From Iris pallida (taxonomy: Eukaryota > Streptophyta > Magnoliopsida > Asparagales > Iridaceae), in NCBI GenBank assembly GCA_029216955.1, contig JANAVB010010791.1:1274685-1338684 (forward strand): DNA of 64,000 bases, in the 5' to 3' direction. Position 1 is the first letter of the stretch, and every line of letters begins with the position of its first letter. Of the stretch, positions 9,615 to 22,214 are shown one piece after another. The position numbers and the translations under genes were made by a program. A model generated the notes under the pieces. It was not told the origin of the DNA. It saw only the letters and a list, made by a program, of their open reading frames with translations, and ran no database searches.

Positions 9615-10416
9615 TGTAAGCCCTTGCATTTTAGGGTTTTTTTAAAAAAAATTAAATAAATTATTTTAAATAAATATTTTATTATAATTAGTTTTGATCA
9701 TTCAATATACTTTTTCGTGACTTTGATTTTTGGAGCGCCAGAGATGTCAATCTCTCGAAACGTCCTTTATGAGTTTTGATCTAGACAAGTTTATCTTCAT
9801 TCTGATATATCATGTTCCACTCAAAATTGTTCTCTTGTATTCTAATTATATCGCAAACTTTCTGGTCAATTTAGGCCAATTGATCATCTACCGAAAAATA
9901 TGGCCTAACTTTCAATTTAATTTCGGGCTCGACATCTGTCCAACATAATCGACCCAATATATAGTTTTGACATATTTTGAGCCTGCTACGTACATGTCAC
10001 TTACGTGCCATCCAATTGAGCTCATGCATGCTACTATTTCATCAATGATTATAAATGACTAAATTTGTAGTCATGACCATACCTAGCCCAATCTTGGTCC
10101 AACCTAACCTAAATGAACCTAACCCAAACTACTTATGACTCCCTCATGACCACCCAAACACGCAAAACCACACAACCCTCTATAAAACACCAAGCACCAT
10201 AAGCATGAAACTACCTAGGACCAATAGATAAAAGCCATTCCCATGACCCACATTTTGGGTAAGTCCTCAACTCCCTTTCATCCATGCACCCTATTTTTGG
10301 ACAAACCCAAAGGAGGCACATTTAATGTGATCCATCCCCACCAATCATTTTCTAGTTATACCACATGACTTAACATATGGGCTAACCAACCTCACACTCA
10401 ACCTCTCTCCTCTCTC

Positions 10417-10425
10417 ATTATAAAC
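10417..10425 (+). promoter_or_regulatory. TATA-like box in the A1 LTR
   Basis: attataaac, followed by a CT-rich leader and an ATG at 10707. The two A2 LTRs have attttaaac at the equivalent place, a weaker box. Confidence 0.4.
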
Positions 10426-10706
10426 ACACACCTCCCCCTTCCCATACATGGCCGACCAAACACCCTTCATTCCTATTCTACTACTGTTGTGTCATCTCCT
10501 TCTTCCTCACTCTCTCAAGCAAAGTAAACCCTAAGGAATCTCCTCATTCCCATCTCCTCCCACAACTTCTCCTCTAATTGTTTTTTTTCACTTCCTCCTT
10601 CATTACTTCTTCTCCTTCTCCTTTACTTCTCCAACTCTTCCTTCATAACCCTTCACCAAGTTGCTGCTACATCTCCTTCTCTTTCTTCCTCTTCCTAGCC
10701 ACTACT

Positions 10707-10844
10707 ATGGTGCAGCCTCACCCCCGGCGTAACGATGCGAAGAGCCGCACAGTTGTGCACCTCTTCCCCGTGCATGAGCATGTCTTCACTCCTCCCGTGC
10801 CGTCGAAGAAGTCCTGGCACCGCTCGCCACTGTGCGAGCTGTGA
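10707..10844 (+). pseudogene. LTR-borne MVQPHPRR frame, truncated copy
   Basis: The reading starts MVQPHPRRND and stops at TGA 10842-10844 after 45 codons. Longer versions are at 41479-41859 (126 aa) and 47821-48222 (133 aa). The protein is rich in Arg, Pro and His. No domain is recognised, and whether it is ever translated is unknown. Confidence 0.25.
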
Positions 10845-11025
10845 GCCACCCTGTGTGCCTCCATGTGTGCCTCCTTGCTGCAGCAACGTCGCACGCACAC
10901 AGTGGCAACACCTTATGTGCGCTTTCCCGCGTATATGACGTGACCGTGCTCGCCGACGGCCACCACCGGTCGCCCTTCGCCATGCTGTGGCCACGTGCCG
11001 CCCGTGTATGTCTCCGCGTGGTAGC

Positions 11026-11527
11026 TGTAACAACCCGTACCCGCTTTTCGGATGCAAGTATGTGCGCAAGCCAGCTACGCACCAAGCGGACTCCAGCCCG
11101 ACTCAAATACGTAAATGCTGTCAAGAGCATGGTAAACTGCCAAATCATGGCAAAATAAATCTATATCTCAAATCCACAATAAGTGTACGAAACATGAATG
11201 AACACTATGGGTCGTGATCTGCAGTCCACTAGCATATATGTCCGATAAGACTTCAAAGAATATAACAAGAGTCTCTAAACTGAATCAATAACAGGATATC
11301 TCATGATAAGGAATGTAAAGCACGAAAGGATAATAATGTAATATCACTGACAAATACCTGAATCATGCATCACAATCATCTACCATCCCGCTCTGCTAAC
11401 TAACTCCATGCAATCGCTAAACCTGAAGAGATCATCAGGTCCTCAGGAGACATAGCAAGATATATAAAAACATGCCTATCTAGCAGTTTAATCATGCATA
11501 AAATATAAATAGGATAAAAGCAAGGAA
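11026..11527 (-). mobile_element. Solo LTR of family C, segment 1
   Basis: Element C starts tgtaacaacccg at 11026, directly after gtagc (11021-11025), and ends ggggtcaca at 33060, directly before a second gtagc (33061-33065). Subtracting nested B and D leaves about 3460 bp. No second LTR, gag or pol is visible in the C pieces, so it looks like a solo LTR. Its TATA box is on the minus strand (32602-32612). Confidence 0.75.
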
Positions 11528-11728
11528 TGTCACCCCCATTTTCCATTCTATGTATTTTTAGTATACGTATACGGAATCCTGACATGTATTTTATTTTTCT
11601 ACCTGGCTAGCTAATTTCAGTTTAATCATGATTAGGTTCATCATGGCATGTAATGGTTTAACTTGGTTTATTTTGGGTTGGCTTGGTTTGTTCTTTGGTT
11701 CATCATGTTAAATCCACTACCATCCCCC

Positions 11729-11737
11729 TTTATAACC
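11729..11737 (+). promoter_or_regulatory. TATA-like box in the B LTR
   Basis: tttataacc, followed by a CT-rich leader. The identical site is at 19521-19529 in the 3' LTR. Confidence 0.5.
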
Positions 11738-12211
11738 TACCTAGCTTTTCTCTCTCCTCCACCTTCTCATTAACTCTTCTTCCTTCTCCATTAAATCCAC
11801 CACCAACCAAGAACACCCCTTAGGAAAGTGCAACTTGCTTCCACAAGAGAACCCATTTTTATTGTTCCATTAGCTTCACCTCATGTTTCTAAGACACATT
11901 AGAACTTGTCATTTTCCATTTTGAGGCTTTAATTTTTATAGATCTAAAAATTGGTCATTTTTGGATTTTGGTGGTTTTGATCTATCAAACTTCTTTGTTT
12001 TCAAATTTCGATGGTTCCATGTTGTAGAGAATTTTATTCTACCCAATTTTGACCATTTGAAAGTTGGATTTGGACTTGTTTTGACCAAGTTATAGACCTT
12101 TGAAGCTATGGGTTCAACCATAGAGTTCTTGCTGATTTTCGAGAAGACAGTGAGCAGTGTGCGTGAGCTTTTTAGCTTGTGCCACTGAGTTGCGCGCGCT
12201 CTTTAGCGCAG

Positions 12212-12440
12212 CGCAGTCTGACTCATTCGCAGTCTGACTCGTGCGCAGTTTGACTCGTGCGCAATCTGACTCATTCGCAGTCTGACTTATTTGCAGTCTG
12301 ACTCGTGCGCAGTCTGACTCGTGCGCGGTCTGACTCGTGTGCAGTCTGACTCGTGCACAGTCTGACTCGTGCGCAGTCTGACTCATGTGCAGTCTGACTC
12401 GTGTGCAGTCTGACTCAGGCGCAACCTGACTCAGGCGCAA
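12212..12440 (+). repeat. 16-bp tandem array (cgcagtctgactcgtg) in the B 5' LTR
   Basis: About 14 units of 16 bp with variation at the first two and last three positions. The 3' LTR has about 10-11 units (20006-20165). The period makes a chance minus-strand frame with a 16-residue repeat. Confidence 0.9.
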
Positions 12441-12704
12441 CCTAGCCTCGCGCAGTCAAGTGCCTGGCGCAACATGACTTGGCCTGACTCTTCCTGGCGC
12501 AACTTGGCTAATGCCACTTGTTGGCCATAGTACCCCTTGCTCCTCCCCCCCTTGGGCGCATTATGTCCCCATATCCCCCTTTTTAAGGATTTTTGCACCC
12601 GTTTTATATCCTTACGCCTTTTGATGTAAACTCGACATGAACCCGATGTGATCATGACATTATTTATGAATGTTAATCTGAACACGGCTTAGTGATAGAA
12701 TTGT

Positions 12705-12905
12705 ATGATCAGTGGCCCGTTGTGGTGCACCTGCATAAACACGAAATGGCATTATGACCTTACAGGATAACTCTTGATAGTGACCCGCCGTGGTGCACTC
12801 TTGACAAGTAAATTGACATGATAATTCTTGATGATGGTCCGTTATGATGCACCCTTGCCTTGATAAGTAACATGACACGATGGTGACCCGCCGTGGTGCA
12901 CCCTT
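12705..12905 (+). repeat. Degenerate repeats around ccgtggtgcac in the B 5' LTR
   Basis: Four copies of (g/a)tggtgacccgccgtggtgca-like sequence are separated by ttgacaagtaa or similar. The 3' LTR equivalent is at 20440-20645 and has an extra cttgataagtaa phrase. Confidence 0.7.
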
Positions 12906-14326
12906 GACAAGTAATCTTGACATGATAACCTTGATACGCTGTTGCGACGGCTAACCTGACATGCTAAGTGAATTCTTGATACCGTGGGTGATTGTATTGA
13001 ATATGCTTGTATAAGCAACCAGTCTTATTTCGCATCATGACTAGGACATGTATCCCTGGTTACCACGGTCAGGGATTCATACTGAATCTGACTAGGTTAA
13101 TGACTAGATTGATCACGTAGAGCATATAGAGAGGTATTCCGGCTACAAGCAATCCCGTTATCTGGGCGCCTTCCTTGATGGACTTGTAGCCTACCGACGA
13201 GTAGGGCACATTTCCAGCTCACTGCTATGTGGGACACTACATGAAACGATTACTATGCACACTGTCACGTGTTGCATCCAAGTCACCTAACAAGACATGA
13301 TAACTCTAATCTTGAACCTTGCGTCTGGATAACCTGGATAGTCTGTAGGGCTTGTGGCCGTAGGCGTACCTCATTGCATCTTGCTAGTAACTAAGCTTGT
13401 GATAACCCTAGTTAGTTAAGTATCAAGCCGTACTCTTTGCTTGGCCGTGAATGATGGATGGAGTCCTATCTTGTCTAGTCTTGTCCAGATCTGGTGCATG
13501 GATATCTCCGGACATGCTTGTTTATGCTTTACCTTATCGATAATTGGTTCGAGGCTAAGTTCTGTTCAGGTGAAGGGTTACAACCCCGGTCCTTGTTTGG
13601 TTTACGGGTTGTAACTTGGTTACCAGAATAGTCCTCTAGCTATCTTATCGTTTATCATCCTGTTTTCTTTAACTCATGTCTTATGTTATTTTACCTACGA
13701 CTTTATGTGCTGACATGCTGGTTTTAGTTCTTAAGTGAAGTCTCCTTTGTGGCACTTGCTCTTTCTGGGGTCTGACCCAGCTGGTTTTGTATGGCCAAAT
13801 TTTGGAGCATCTACCGAGGATCTCCCAACTTTTCTGCCAGATGGTGAACACTAGAAGGAATCCCGACAATGAGTGGGTTTTTATTTCGCTCTCCCACTCC
13901 CTTGTACAAATATTCTTTTGAGGCGTTTAGCCGCCGAGCAAGTGTTAGCTCGTTGCAACTTTACTTACTGTCTGCCTACGGGCTGTAACATGATTGACAA
14001 ATCCTAGGGTTGATCATGTATGACTTAACTCTTGCTAGTCTTCATATTTTGTATGACTAGCTTCATGATCATCTGAATATGTAATGTATGGGACGCCTTA
14101 CCTTGTATGTCTGATGATCTACCATCTTGTTATATCTACTTGTTGCTTGTGATTGAGACACTAGGCTTGTTATTGACCTTAAGAGACTGATGGCTTGTAG
14201 TAAACCCTCATGCATCTAGACAGTCGTGACCGTATTGCAAGGTGAGATTCACTTTAATGTACGAAGCTGGCTGTGTCTGTCCCCCGCTCTCCAGTATTCT
14301 GGTTCTGGGGCGTGACACGGTTTAAG

Positions 14327-14344
14327 TGGTGGCCCATACAGGTC
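14327..14344 (+). promoter_or_regulatory. Element B primer-binding site, tRNA-Ile type
   Basis: tggtggcccatacaggtc, 9 nt after the LTR end. Compared with my recollection of the 3' end of plant tRNA-Ile(AAU) including CCA (reverse complement TGGTGGCCCATGCAGGTC), it differs at one position. Element A has the perfect version. Confidence 0.7.
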
Positions 14345-14473
14345 TTGTAGATCAAGATGTGTGAGGGTTTACCGGATAGATGTCTCAATCAGCACTCGCC
14401 CTTGATCTCTACTCGTGCTTTCTGATCTTTTAGAATCCTTGACCTGATCACATGTTTATATCCTCGATCTATC

Positions 14474-15541
14474 ATGGTCCTTTCTTATTGTTCCCCATGT
14501 CGTTTTTTCAGCGGCATTGTTCCTGGTCCTATCGATCAGCAAGGCGGAGCACCTCCAGCGGACCAACAGCAACCTGGAGACCAAGCCCAGCACTCTGGAG
14601 TGGCATCCCGAGTCATGCATTTCGGGGACCCCGAGCCCCCAGTTCAACCAATCCAGGCTGCAGAGCCTGACGATGGCACCTTGGTGGGTCTCATCAGGAC
14701 ATTGCTTGTGTCTCAAGATCGTCGGGGCGATGCCCTGCACCAGGCAGTACAGGATGCCATGGGCCATGTTGGTTATCAAGGGAACAGTGCGGCAAGCAGT
14801 TTCAAGTGCCTCAACCCTCCCTTCTTCGACGGAAGTGAAGACGCTATTGCAGCTGATACGTAGCTCCAGGACATTGAGATTATCTTAGATGCAGCCAATA
14901 CTCCAGAAGGAGAGAAGGTAGCTGTGGTGCGCCTACAGTTATTGGACCTAGCCCGCACCTGGTGGGCGATGATAGCAGTTGGTTTGGCAACGCCTGTCCC
15001 ATGGGCGGTGTTCAGTGACAAGTTTCAGATCAAGTACTTCGATGCTGTAGCTCGGCACGACCTAAGGTTCACCAATCTCAGGCAGATGAGCAGGACGGTC
15101 GATGGATATGCAGCCGAGTTTTCAAGACTGAGTCGGTTTGCTCCCACTTTGGTGGCAACCGAGTTTGATCGAGCGCAGTAGTTCCAGCAGGGACTCCACC
15201 TAGAGATCATTCTAGCAGTTGAGCAGTTTGAGCATCAGACCTTTAATACTGTTTTGCGGGCAGCTAAGAGGCATGAGTATACCTCGCAGAGAATTGTAGA
15301 CAGAACTGGAGGACGAAAGCGGTCCCATAGTTAGATGACCCAGTCCTCAGCCCCAGCCCCGGCAGCTAGGCCCTTGATCATTGGAGCTCCGAGGAGGGCA
15401 GCATCAGTTACGTCGGTTCAGCATTCGACTCCGACGTATCCTCAGCAGCAGAAGCGGAGGCAGTCTTCCACAATGGGCTACACTCATTGTGTGAAGCCAG
15501 GGCATGTAGTTTCAGAATGTCGCGAGCACAAGGATTGTGTT
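14474..15541 (+). pseudogene. Element B gag
   Basis: The frame from 14474 reads a Pro/Gln-rich N-terminus, then FKCLNPPFFDGS and the capsid-like segment LDLARTWW...FSDKFQIKYF...EFSRLSRFAP typical of gypsy gag, which packages the RNA. The nucleocapsid has two zinc knuckles. The first has lost its first cysteine (YTHCVKPGHVVSEC); the second, CLACGAPDHMIGSC (about 15535-15580), is intact but lies in another frame, so there is a frameshift near 15530. In-frame stops are at 14861, 15179 and 15332. Non-functional. Confidence 0.9.
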
Positions 15542-18500
15542 TGGCTTGTGGGGCACCGGATCACATGATAGGGTCCTGTCCACAGAGAGCCGGTTCATCC
15601 TCATCGGCCCAGACTAGTCCCTCGGTGAGGGGACCAGCACTAGTGCAGCAGCAGCAGTATCAGCCTCCGAGGCCATTGCCGCCTCAGGCTCAGGCATTCC
15701 AGCAGCAGCGACCGCAATAGTATGCCCAGGTCCAAGCTCAGGTTCAGAACCGCCAGAGAGGTTTCCAGCAGAGGGGACCAGCACCCAGAGGGCACGGTCA
15801 AGCGATGGCTTTGGCCGTAGAAGAGGAGTTGGCATCAGGTGAGGTGGTGGCAGGTACCATTCTCGTCAACTCTTTTCCTGTATCAGTATTATTTGATTCA
15901 GGTGCATCATATTCATTTATGTCTGTACGATTTACGACACGGATAGGACTGGAGCCTGAGTCATTATCAGTAAGGCTCAATATACTTACTGGTAACGAAC
16001 TTGTAGGTGTAGATAGGGTGTTTTCCTCGTATCGAATCGTAGTTAGCGGTAGAGAGTTTCCCGCTAGATTTATAGAGTTCCCGATGGCCGATTATGATGT
16101 GGTCCTAGGAATGGATTGGTTGAGGGACCATTATGCTAGAATAGGTTGCCATATCGGCAATATTATTTTTAGTATTCCCGGTGAGCCAGAGTTGTCATTT
16201 TCTCGAGGCAGAATAGAACCTTCTTCCCCAGCATTGCGGATGGCCGTAGCAGCAGCAGTTCAGTTTCCCAAAGTTGTAGAAGAGTTTTCTGACGTTTTTC
16301 CTAAAGAGCTTCCAGGCATGCCCCCAGAGAGAGAGAGAGAGTTCACTATTGACTTGATTCCAGGGACGACACCAGTGTCAAAGAGAGTATATAGGATGGC
16401 ACCATCAGAGTTGGAGGTCCTGTACAAGATGATTAAAGAACTTAGAACCAAGGGATTCATTCGTGCTAGCGGATCACCCTGGGGAGCTCCGATGCTTCTT
16501 GTGAAGAAGAAGGATGGTACGTCAAGATTATGTATTGATTATCGTACCTTGAACTCTGTAACAATTAAGAACAGATATCCTTTGCCAAGGATAGATGATT
16601 TATTTGATCAGCTCAAGAGAGCGGCAGTATTCTCGAAGATTGACTTGCGGTCAGGGTACCATCAGATCAGAGTCAGAGAGCATGACATCCCGAAGACAGC
16701 ATTCAGATCAAGATATGGACATTGGGAGTTCCTTGTTATGCCATTTGGAGCGACCAATGCGCCGGCCGTATTCGTGGACCTCATGAATCGTATCTTCATG
16801 TCTTATTTGGACCAGTTTGTGATAGTGTTCATAGACGACATCTTAGTCTATAGCAAGAACGAGGCAGAGCATGAACAGCATCTTCGTGTAGTTCTTCAGA
16901 TTCTCAGGGAGCACCAGTTGTACGCGAAGTTCAGTAAGTGCGAGTTTTGGTTGGATCGTATCTCGTACTTGGGTCATATCATCACCAGAGGTGGAGTGGA
17001 AGTTGATCCCCAGAAGATAGTGGCTATAGAGACATGGCCAGTACCTAGCACCGTCACAGAAGTTCGAAGTTTCCTTGGATTGGCCGGCTATTACCGGCAC
17101 TTTGTGTCAGACTTTGCTCGAAATTTAGCGCCACTGACGCAGTTGACCCATAAGGATATGCAGTTTGCTTGGACAGCAGAGTGTCAGAGTTCATTTGAGA
17201 AGTTGAAGCGAAGATTGATGATGGCCCCCATTCTCACTCTTCCCGACGGGACGGGAGGATTTTCAGTTTATTGCGACGCATCCGACAAGGGATTAGGATG
17301 TGTCTTGATGCAGCATGGTAAGGTAGTCGCTCATGCGTCACGTCAGCTTCGTGATCATGAGAGAAATTACCCAACCCATGACCTGGAGTTAGCAGCCGTA
17401 GTTTTTGCCTTGAAACTTTGGAGGCATTATTTGTATGGAGATCGGGTGGAGATGTTCACCGACCACAAGAGTCTGAAGTATGTGTTTACCCAGAAGGATC
17501 TTAATATGCGTCAGAGGAGATGGCTAGAGCTACTTGTGGATTATGACATCAACTTGTAGTATCATCTTGGGAAGGCCAACGTGGTAGCAGATGCATTGAG
17601 CAGGAGAGCTGGAGTTTATTTTCTAACGGTACAGCCAGAGTTGTTAACAGATCTTCAGAAGATGGGTATTGAAATTATTCTTCCTTCCAGTGTGGCATTG
17701 ATGGCTAGTATGCAAGTTCAGTCCAGTATAGTTGAGAGGATCAAGTTAGCTCAGTCCACGGACTCTAAGCTTCAGCGGCTTAGGGCAGAATATGTGGCAG
17801 GACAGAGACCAGAGTTATGCATTCATGAAGATGGTACACTCCGACATGGGAGGCGTCCTTGTGTACCCAGTGGTGATATCAGACAAGAGATTATGGCAGA
17901 AGCCCACAGTTCTCAGTATTCCATTCACCCCGGCGGTACGAAGATGTATCGTGATATTCGGCAGCATTTTTGGTGGAATGGCATGAAGAGGAAGATAGCC
18001 CGGTTTGTCTCTCGTTGTTTAGTTTGCCAACAAGTAAAGGCTGAACATCAGAGACCAGCTGGACTTCTTCAACCTTTACCGATCCCGGAATAGAAATAGG
18101 AGCATATTACCATGGATTTTGTAACGGGATTACCTAGATCTCCAGCTGGGAGAGATGCCATATGGGTTATAGTTGATCGTCTCACGAAGGTAGCTCATTT
18201 TGTTCCTTTCAGAATCGGTCAGTCGACGGATCAGCTTGCAGAGATGTACCTCAGGCAGATAGTCAGATTGTATGGAGTGCCAGTCAGTATTGTGTCCGAC
18301 AGAGATTCGAGATTTACCTTGCACTTTTGGCGGAGTCTTCAAGAAAGTTTGGGGACTCGTCTCAAGTTCAGTTCAGCCTACCATCTGCAGACAGATGGTC
18401 AGTCAGAACGCACGATCCAGACTCTTAAAGACATGCTGCAGTCATGTACACTCGACTTCGGTGGTTCGTGGAAAGATCACCTGTATCTCGTGGAGTTCTC

Positions 18501-19155
18501 CTATAATAACAGTTTCCAGGCTAGTATCGAAATGGCACCTTTTGAGTCCTTGTACGGCAGGAAGTGCAGATCTCCTTTAGCTTGGGACGATATCGGTGAG
18601 AGGCAAATGCTTGGACCAGAGATGGTGACGCGGACTATTGAGGTGGTCAGACAAGTCAGAGATCATCTTCGAGTTGCCTAAGATCGCCAGCGTTATTGGG
18701 CCGATTCCCATCGGCGCCCTCTTGAATTTTCTGTTGGCGACCACGTATTCCTTAGGATCTCGCCTACCCGTGGCGTCATTCGATTCGACGTACGGGAAAA
18801 GCTTAGTCCTAGGTATATAGGGCCGTTTGATATCCTTGAGCGAGTAGGTGATGTGTCCTATCGTCTCGCTCTTCCACCGTCGTTACGTGAGGTACATGAT
18901 GTCTTCCATGTATCCCAATTATGACAGTATATCCCGGATCCGAGTCATGTCCTTGATCATTCAGAATTGGTTGTTGGTACCAACCTTTCGTATGAGGAGA
19001 GACCCGTATCTATATTGGACCGGAGGGAGAAGATACTCAAGAACAAGACTATTAGTTTAGTCCGTGTTGCTTGGGGTCATCACTCTTTAGGTGAGTCAAC
19101 GTGGGAGCGTGAGGATGATATCCGATCGCGATATCCCGACCTGTTTGACTCGTAA
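15542..19155 (+). pseudogene. Element B pol: protease, RT, RNase H, integrase, Tekay C-terminus
   Basis: One frame carries all pol domains. Protease is at about 15889 (LFDSGAS). RT follows with [10 protein letters not shown] (about 16530), [13 protein letters not shown] and the catalytic FIDD motif at 16828-16839. RNase H has YCDAS (about 17270) and DHKSLKY. Integrase has an HHCC zinc site (about 17910-18030, CLVCQQVK), then D in MDFVTGLP, D in VSDRDSRF and E in SERTIQ. The C-terminus ends RYPDLFDS at 19155. The longest intact piece is 15805-17559. Stops at 15718, 17557, 18091, 18097, 18679 and 18922 inactivate it. The ones at 15718, 17557 and 18679 look like CAG or CAA changed to TAG or TAA, and 18091/18097 look like TGG to TAG, all fitting C-to-T decay on one strand or the other. 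Confidence 0.94.
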
Positions 19156-19303
19156 GGTATAATATCTTTCTTATGCCTTATGCTTAAGTTCCTTGCTTGC
19201 ATGAATGATTGCTTGATTGACTGCTAGTCATATATTGCCTGCAATTGATATAGCTTGCTTGACATCTTTAGCCTCTTGATTAAATTCCGAGGACAGAATT
19301 CTT

Positions 19304-19319
19304 TTAAGGTGGGTAGAGT
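19304..19319 (+). promoter_or_regulatory. Element B polypurine tract
   Basis: ttaaggtgggtagagt immediately before the 3' LTR, preceded by gaggacagaattct. The same layout precedes the A LTRs (38551-38565 and 46721-46733). Confidence 0.8.
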
Positions 19320-22057
19320 TGTCACCCCCATTTTCCGTTCTACGTATTTTCAGTATACGTATACGGAATCCTGACATGTATTTTATTTTCCTGCCTGGCT
19401 AGCTAATTTCAGTTTAATCATGATTAGGTTCATCATGTCATGTAATGGTTTAACTTGGTTTATTTTGGGTTGGCTTGGTTTATTCTTTGGTTCATCATGT
19501 TAAACCCACTACCATTCCCCTTTATAACCCACCTAACTTTTCTCTCTCCTCCACCTTCTCATTAACTCTTCTTCCTTCTCCATTAAACCTACCACCAACC
19601 AAGAACACCCCTTAGGCAAGTGCAACTTGCTTCCACAAGAGAACCCATTTTTATTGTTTCATTAGCTTCTCCTCATGTTTCTAAGACACATTAGAACTTG
19701 TCATTTTCCATTTTGAGGCTTTAATTTTTATAGATCTAGAAATTGGTCATTTTCGGATTTTGGTGGTTTTGATCTATCAAACTTCTTTGTTTTCAAATTT
19801 TAATGGATCCATGTTGTAGAGAATTTCATTCTACCCAATTTTGACCATTTGAAAGTTGGATTTGGACTTGTTTTGACCAAGTTATAGACCTTTGAAGCTA
19901 TGGGTTCAACCATGGAGCTCTTGCTGATTTTGGAGAAGACAGTGAGCAGTGTGCACGAGCTTTTTAGCTTGTGCCACTGAGTTATGCGCGCTCTTTAGCG
20001 CAGCGCAGTCTGACTCGTGTGCAGTCTGACTCGTGCGCAGTCTGACTGGTGCGCTGTCTGACTCGTGTGCAGTCTGACTCGTGCGCAGTCTGACTCGTGC
20101 GCAGTCTGACTCGTGTGCAGTCTGACTCGTGGACAGTCTGACTCAGGCGTAACCTGACTCAGGCACAACCTAGCCTCGCACAGTCTAGTGCCTGGCGCAA
20201 CATGACTTGGCCTGACTCTTCCTGGCGCAACTTGGCTAATGCCACTTGTTGGCCATAGTACCCCTTGCTCCTCCCCCCCTTGGGCGCATTATGTCCCCAT
20301 ATCCCCCTTTTTAAGGATTTTTGCACCCGTTTTATATCCTTACGCCTTTTGATGTAAACTCGACATGAACCCGATGTGATCATGACATTATTTATGAATG
20401 TTAATATAAACACGGCTTAGTGATGGAATTGCATGATCAGTGGCCCGTTGTGGTGCACCTGCATAAACACGAAATGACATTATGACCTTACAGGATAACT
20501 CTTGATAGTGACCCGTCGTGGTGCACTCTTGACAAGTAAATTGACATGATAATTCTTGATGATGGTCCGTTGTGATGCACCCTTGCCTTGATAAGTAATC
20601 TTGATAAGTAACATGACACGATGGTGACCCGCCGTGGTGCACCCTTGACAAGTAATCTTGACATGATAACCTTGATACGCTGTTGCGACGGCTAACCTGA
20701 CATGCTAAGTGAATTCTTGACACCGTGGGTGATTGTATTGAATATGCTTGTATAAGCAACCAGTCTTGTTTCGCATCATGTCTAGGACATGTATCCCTGG
20801 TTACCACGGTCAGGGATTCATACTGAATCTGACTAGGTTAATAACTAGATTGATCACGTAGAGCATATAGAGAGGTATTCCGGCTACAAGCAATCCCGTT
20901 ATCTGGGCGCCTTCCTTGATGGACTTGTAGCCTACCGACGAGTAGGGCACATTTCCAGCTCACTGCTATATGGGGCACTACATGAAACGATTACTATGCA
21001 CACTGTCACGTGTTGCATCCAAGTCACCTAACAAGACATGATAACTCTAATCTTGAACCTTGCGTCTGGATAACCTGGATAGTCTGCAGGGCTTGTGGCC
21101 GTAGGCGTACCTTATTACATCTTGCTAGTAACTAAGCTTGTGATAACCCTAGTTAGTTAAGTATCAAGCTGTACTCTTTGCTTGGCCGTGAATGATGGAT
21201 GGAGTCCTATCTTGTCTAGTCTTGTCCAGATCCGGTGCATGGATATCTCCGGACATGCTTGTTTATGCTTTACCTTATCGATAATTGGTTCGAGGCTAAG
21301 TTCTGTTCAGGTGAAGGGTTACAACCCCGGTCCTTGTTTGGTTTACGGGTTGTAACTTGGTTACCGGAATAGTCCTCTAGCTATCTTATCGTTTATCATC
21401 CTGTTTTCTTTAACTCATGTCTTATGTTATTTCACCTACGACTTTATGTGCTGACATGCTGGTTTTAGTTCTTAAGTGAAGCCCCTTTGTGGCACTTGCT
21501 CTTTCTGGGGTCTGACCCAGCTGGTTTTGTATGACCAGATTTTGGAGCAGCTACCGAGGATCTCCCAACTTTTCTGCCAGATGGTGAACACTAGAAGGAA
21601 TCCCGACAATGAGTGGGTTTTTATTTCGCTCTCCCACTCCCTTGTTAAAATATTCTTTTGAGGCGTTTAGCCGTCAAGCAAGTGTTAGCTCGTTACAACT
21701 TTACTTACTGTCTGCCTACGGGCTGTAACATGATTGACAAATCCTAGGGTTGATCATGTATGACTTAACTTTTGCTAGTCTTCGTATTTTATATGACTAG
21801 CTTCATGATCATCTGAATATGTAATGTATGGGACGCCTTACCTTGTATGTCTGATAATCTACCATCTTGTTATATCTACTTGTTGCTTGAGATTGAGACA
21901 CTAGGCTTGTTATTGACCTTAAGAGACTGATGGCTTGTAGTAAACCCTCATGCATCTAGACAGCCGTGACCGTATTGCGAGGTGAGATTCACTTCAATGT
22001 ACGTAGCTGGCTGTGTCTGTCCCCCGCTCTCCAGTATTCTGGTTCTGGGGCATGACA
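19320..22057 (+). repeat. Element B 3' LTR
   Basis: 2738 bp, collinear with 11528-14317 and differing by scattered substitutions. It is about 50 bp shorter, mainly because it has fewer 16-bp units. It ends ggggcatgaca. Confidence 0.93.
20006..20165 (+). repeat. 16-bp tandem array in the B 3' LTR
   Basis: About 10-11 units of cgcagtctgactcgtg, some three fewer than in the 5' LTR. Confidence 0.88.
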
Positions 22058-22214
22058 AGAAATGAGACATACATGGCAAGAGACTACAACAAAAACTGCT
22101 AACAAGTGACTATCGACAAGTGTCTGCTGACAGGTGACTATGAACACGGATACGGAAACAACTACACGTAACTGAATTGCTGGATGAACAAGTGAACACG
22201 AGATCAATGGAATA

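Larger units (their letters stand above)
9615..11025 (+). mobile_element. Element A1, 5' LTR, first part
   Basis: The LTR starts tgtaagccc, flanked on the left by the target duplication aatcc (9610-9614). Family A LTRs occur also at 38566, 40407, 46734 and (as the second copy) 60238. This one is broken at 11025 by solo LTR C and resumes at 33066, giving a total of about 3.9 kb. It carries a TATA-like site (10417-10425) and a short ATG frame (10707) in a GC-rich patch. Confidence 0.85.
11528..14317 (+). repeat. Element B 5' LTR
   Basis: 2790 bp, TG...CA. It contains a TATA-like site (11729-11737), a 16-bp tandem array (12212-12440) and a degenerate repeat around ccgtggtgcac (12705-12905). It ends ggggcgtgaca at 14317. 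Confidence 0.93.
11528..22057 (+). mobile_element. Element B: full-length Tekay-clade Ty3/gypsy retrotransposon
   Basis: Two long, closely similar LTRs (11528-14317 and 19320-22057; TGTCACCCCC...GTGACA or ATGACA) flank a primer-binding site, gag, and pol in the order protease, RT, RNase H, integrase, then a polypurine tract. The integrase tail has the YEERPVSILDR...WEREDDIRSRYPDLF signature typical of the Tekay (Del) chromoviruses. The flanks are aggaa (11523-11527) and agaaa (22058-22062), a target duplication with one mismatch. At least nine in-frame stops and one frameshift show it is dead. The element sits inside solo LTR C. Confidence 0.92.

Noticed and set aside
10695..11158. Several minus-strand frames in the GC-rich patch of the A1 LTR
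   Set aside because: Shadows of GC-rich sequence, and some cross the A/C element boundary at 11026, so they cannot be ancient genes.
12114..12440. 108-aa minus-strand frame with a 16-residue repeat
   Set aside because: It is the 16-bp LTR minisatellite read in three frames in turn. The 3' LTR copy does not keep an equivalent frame.
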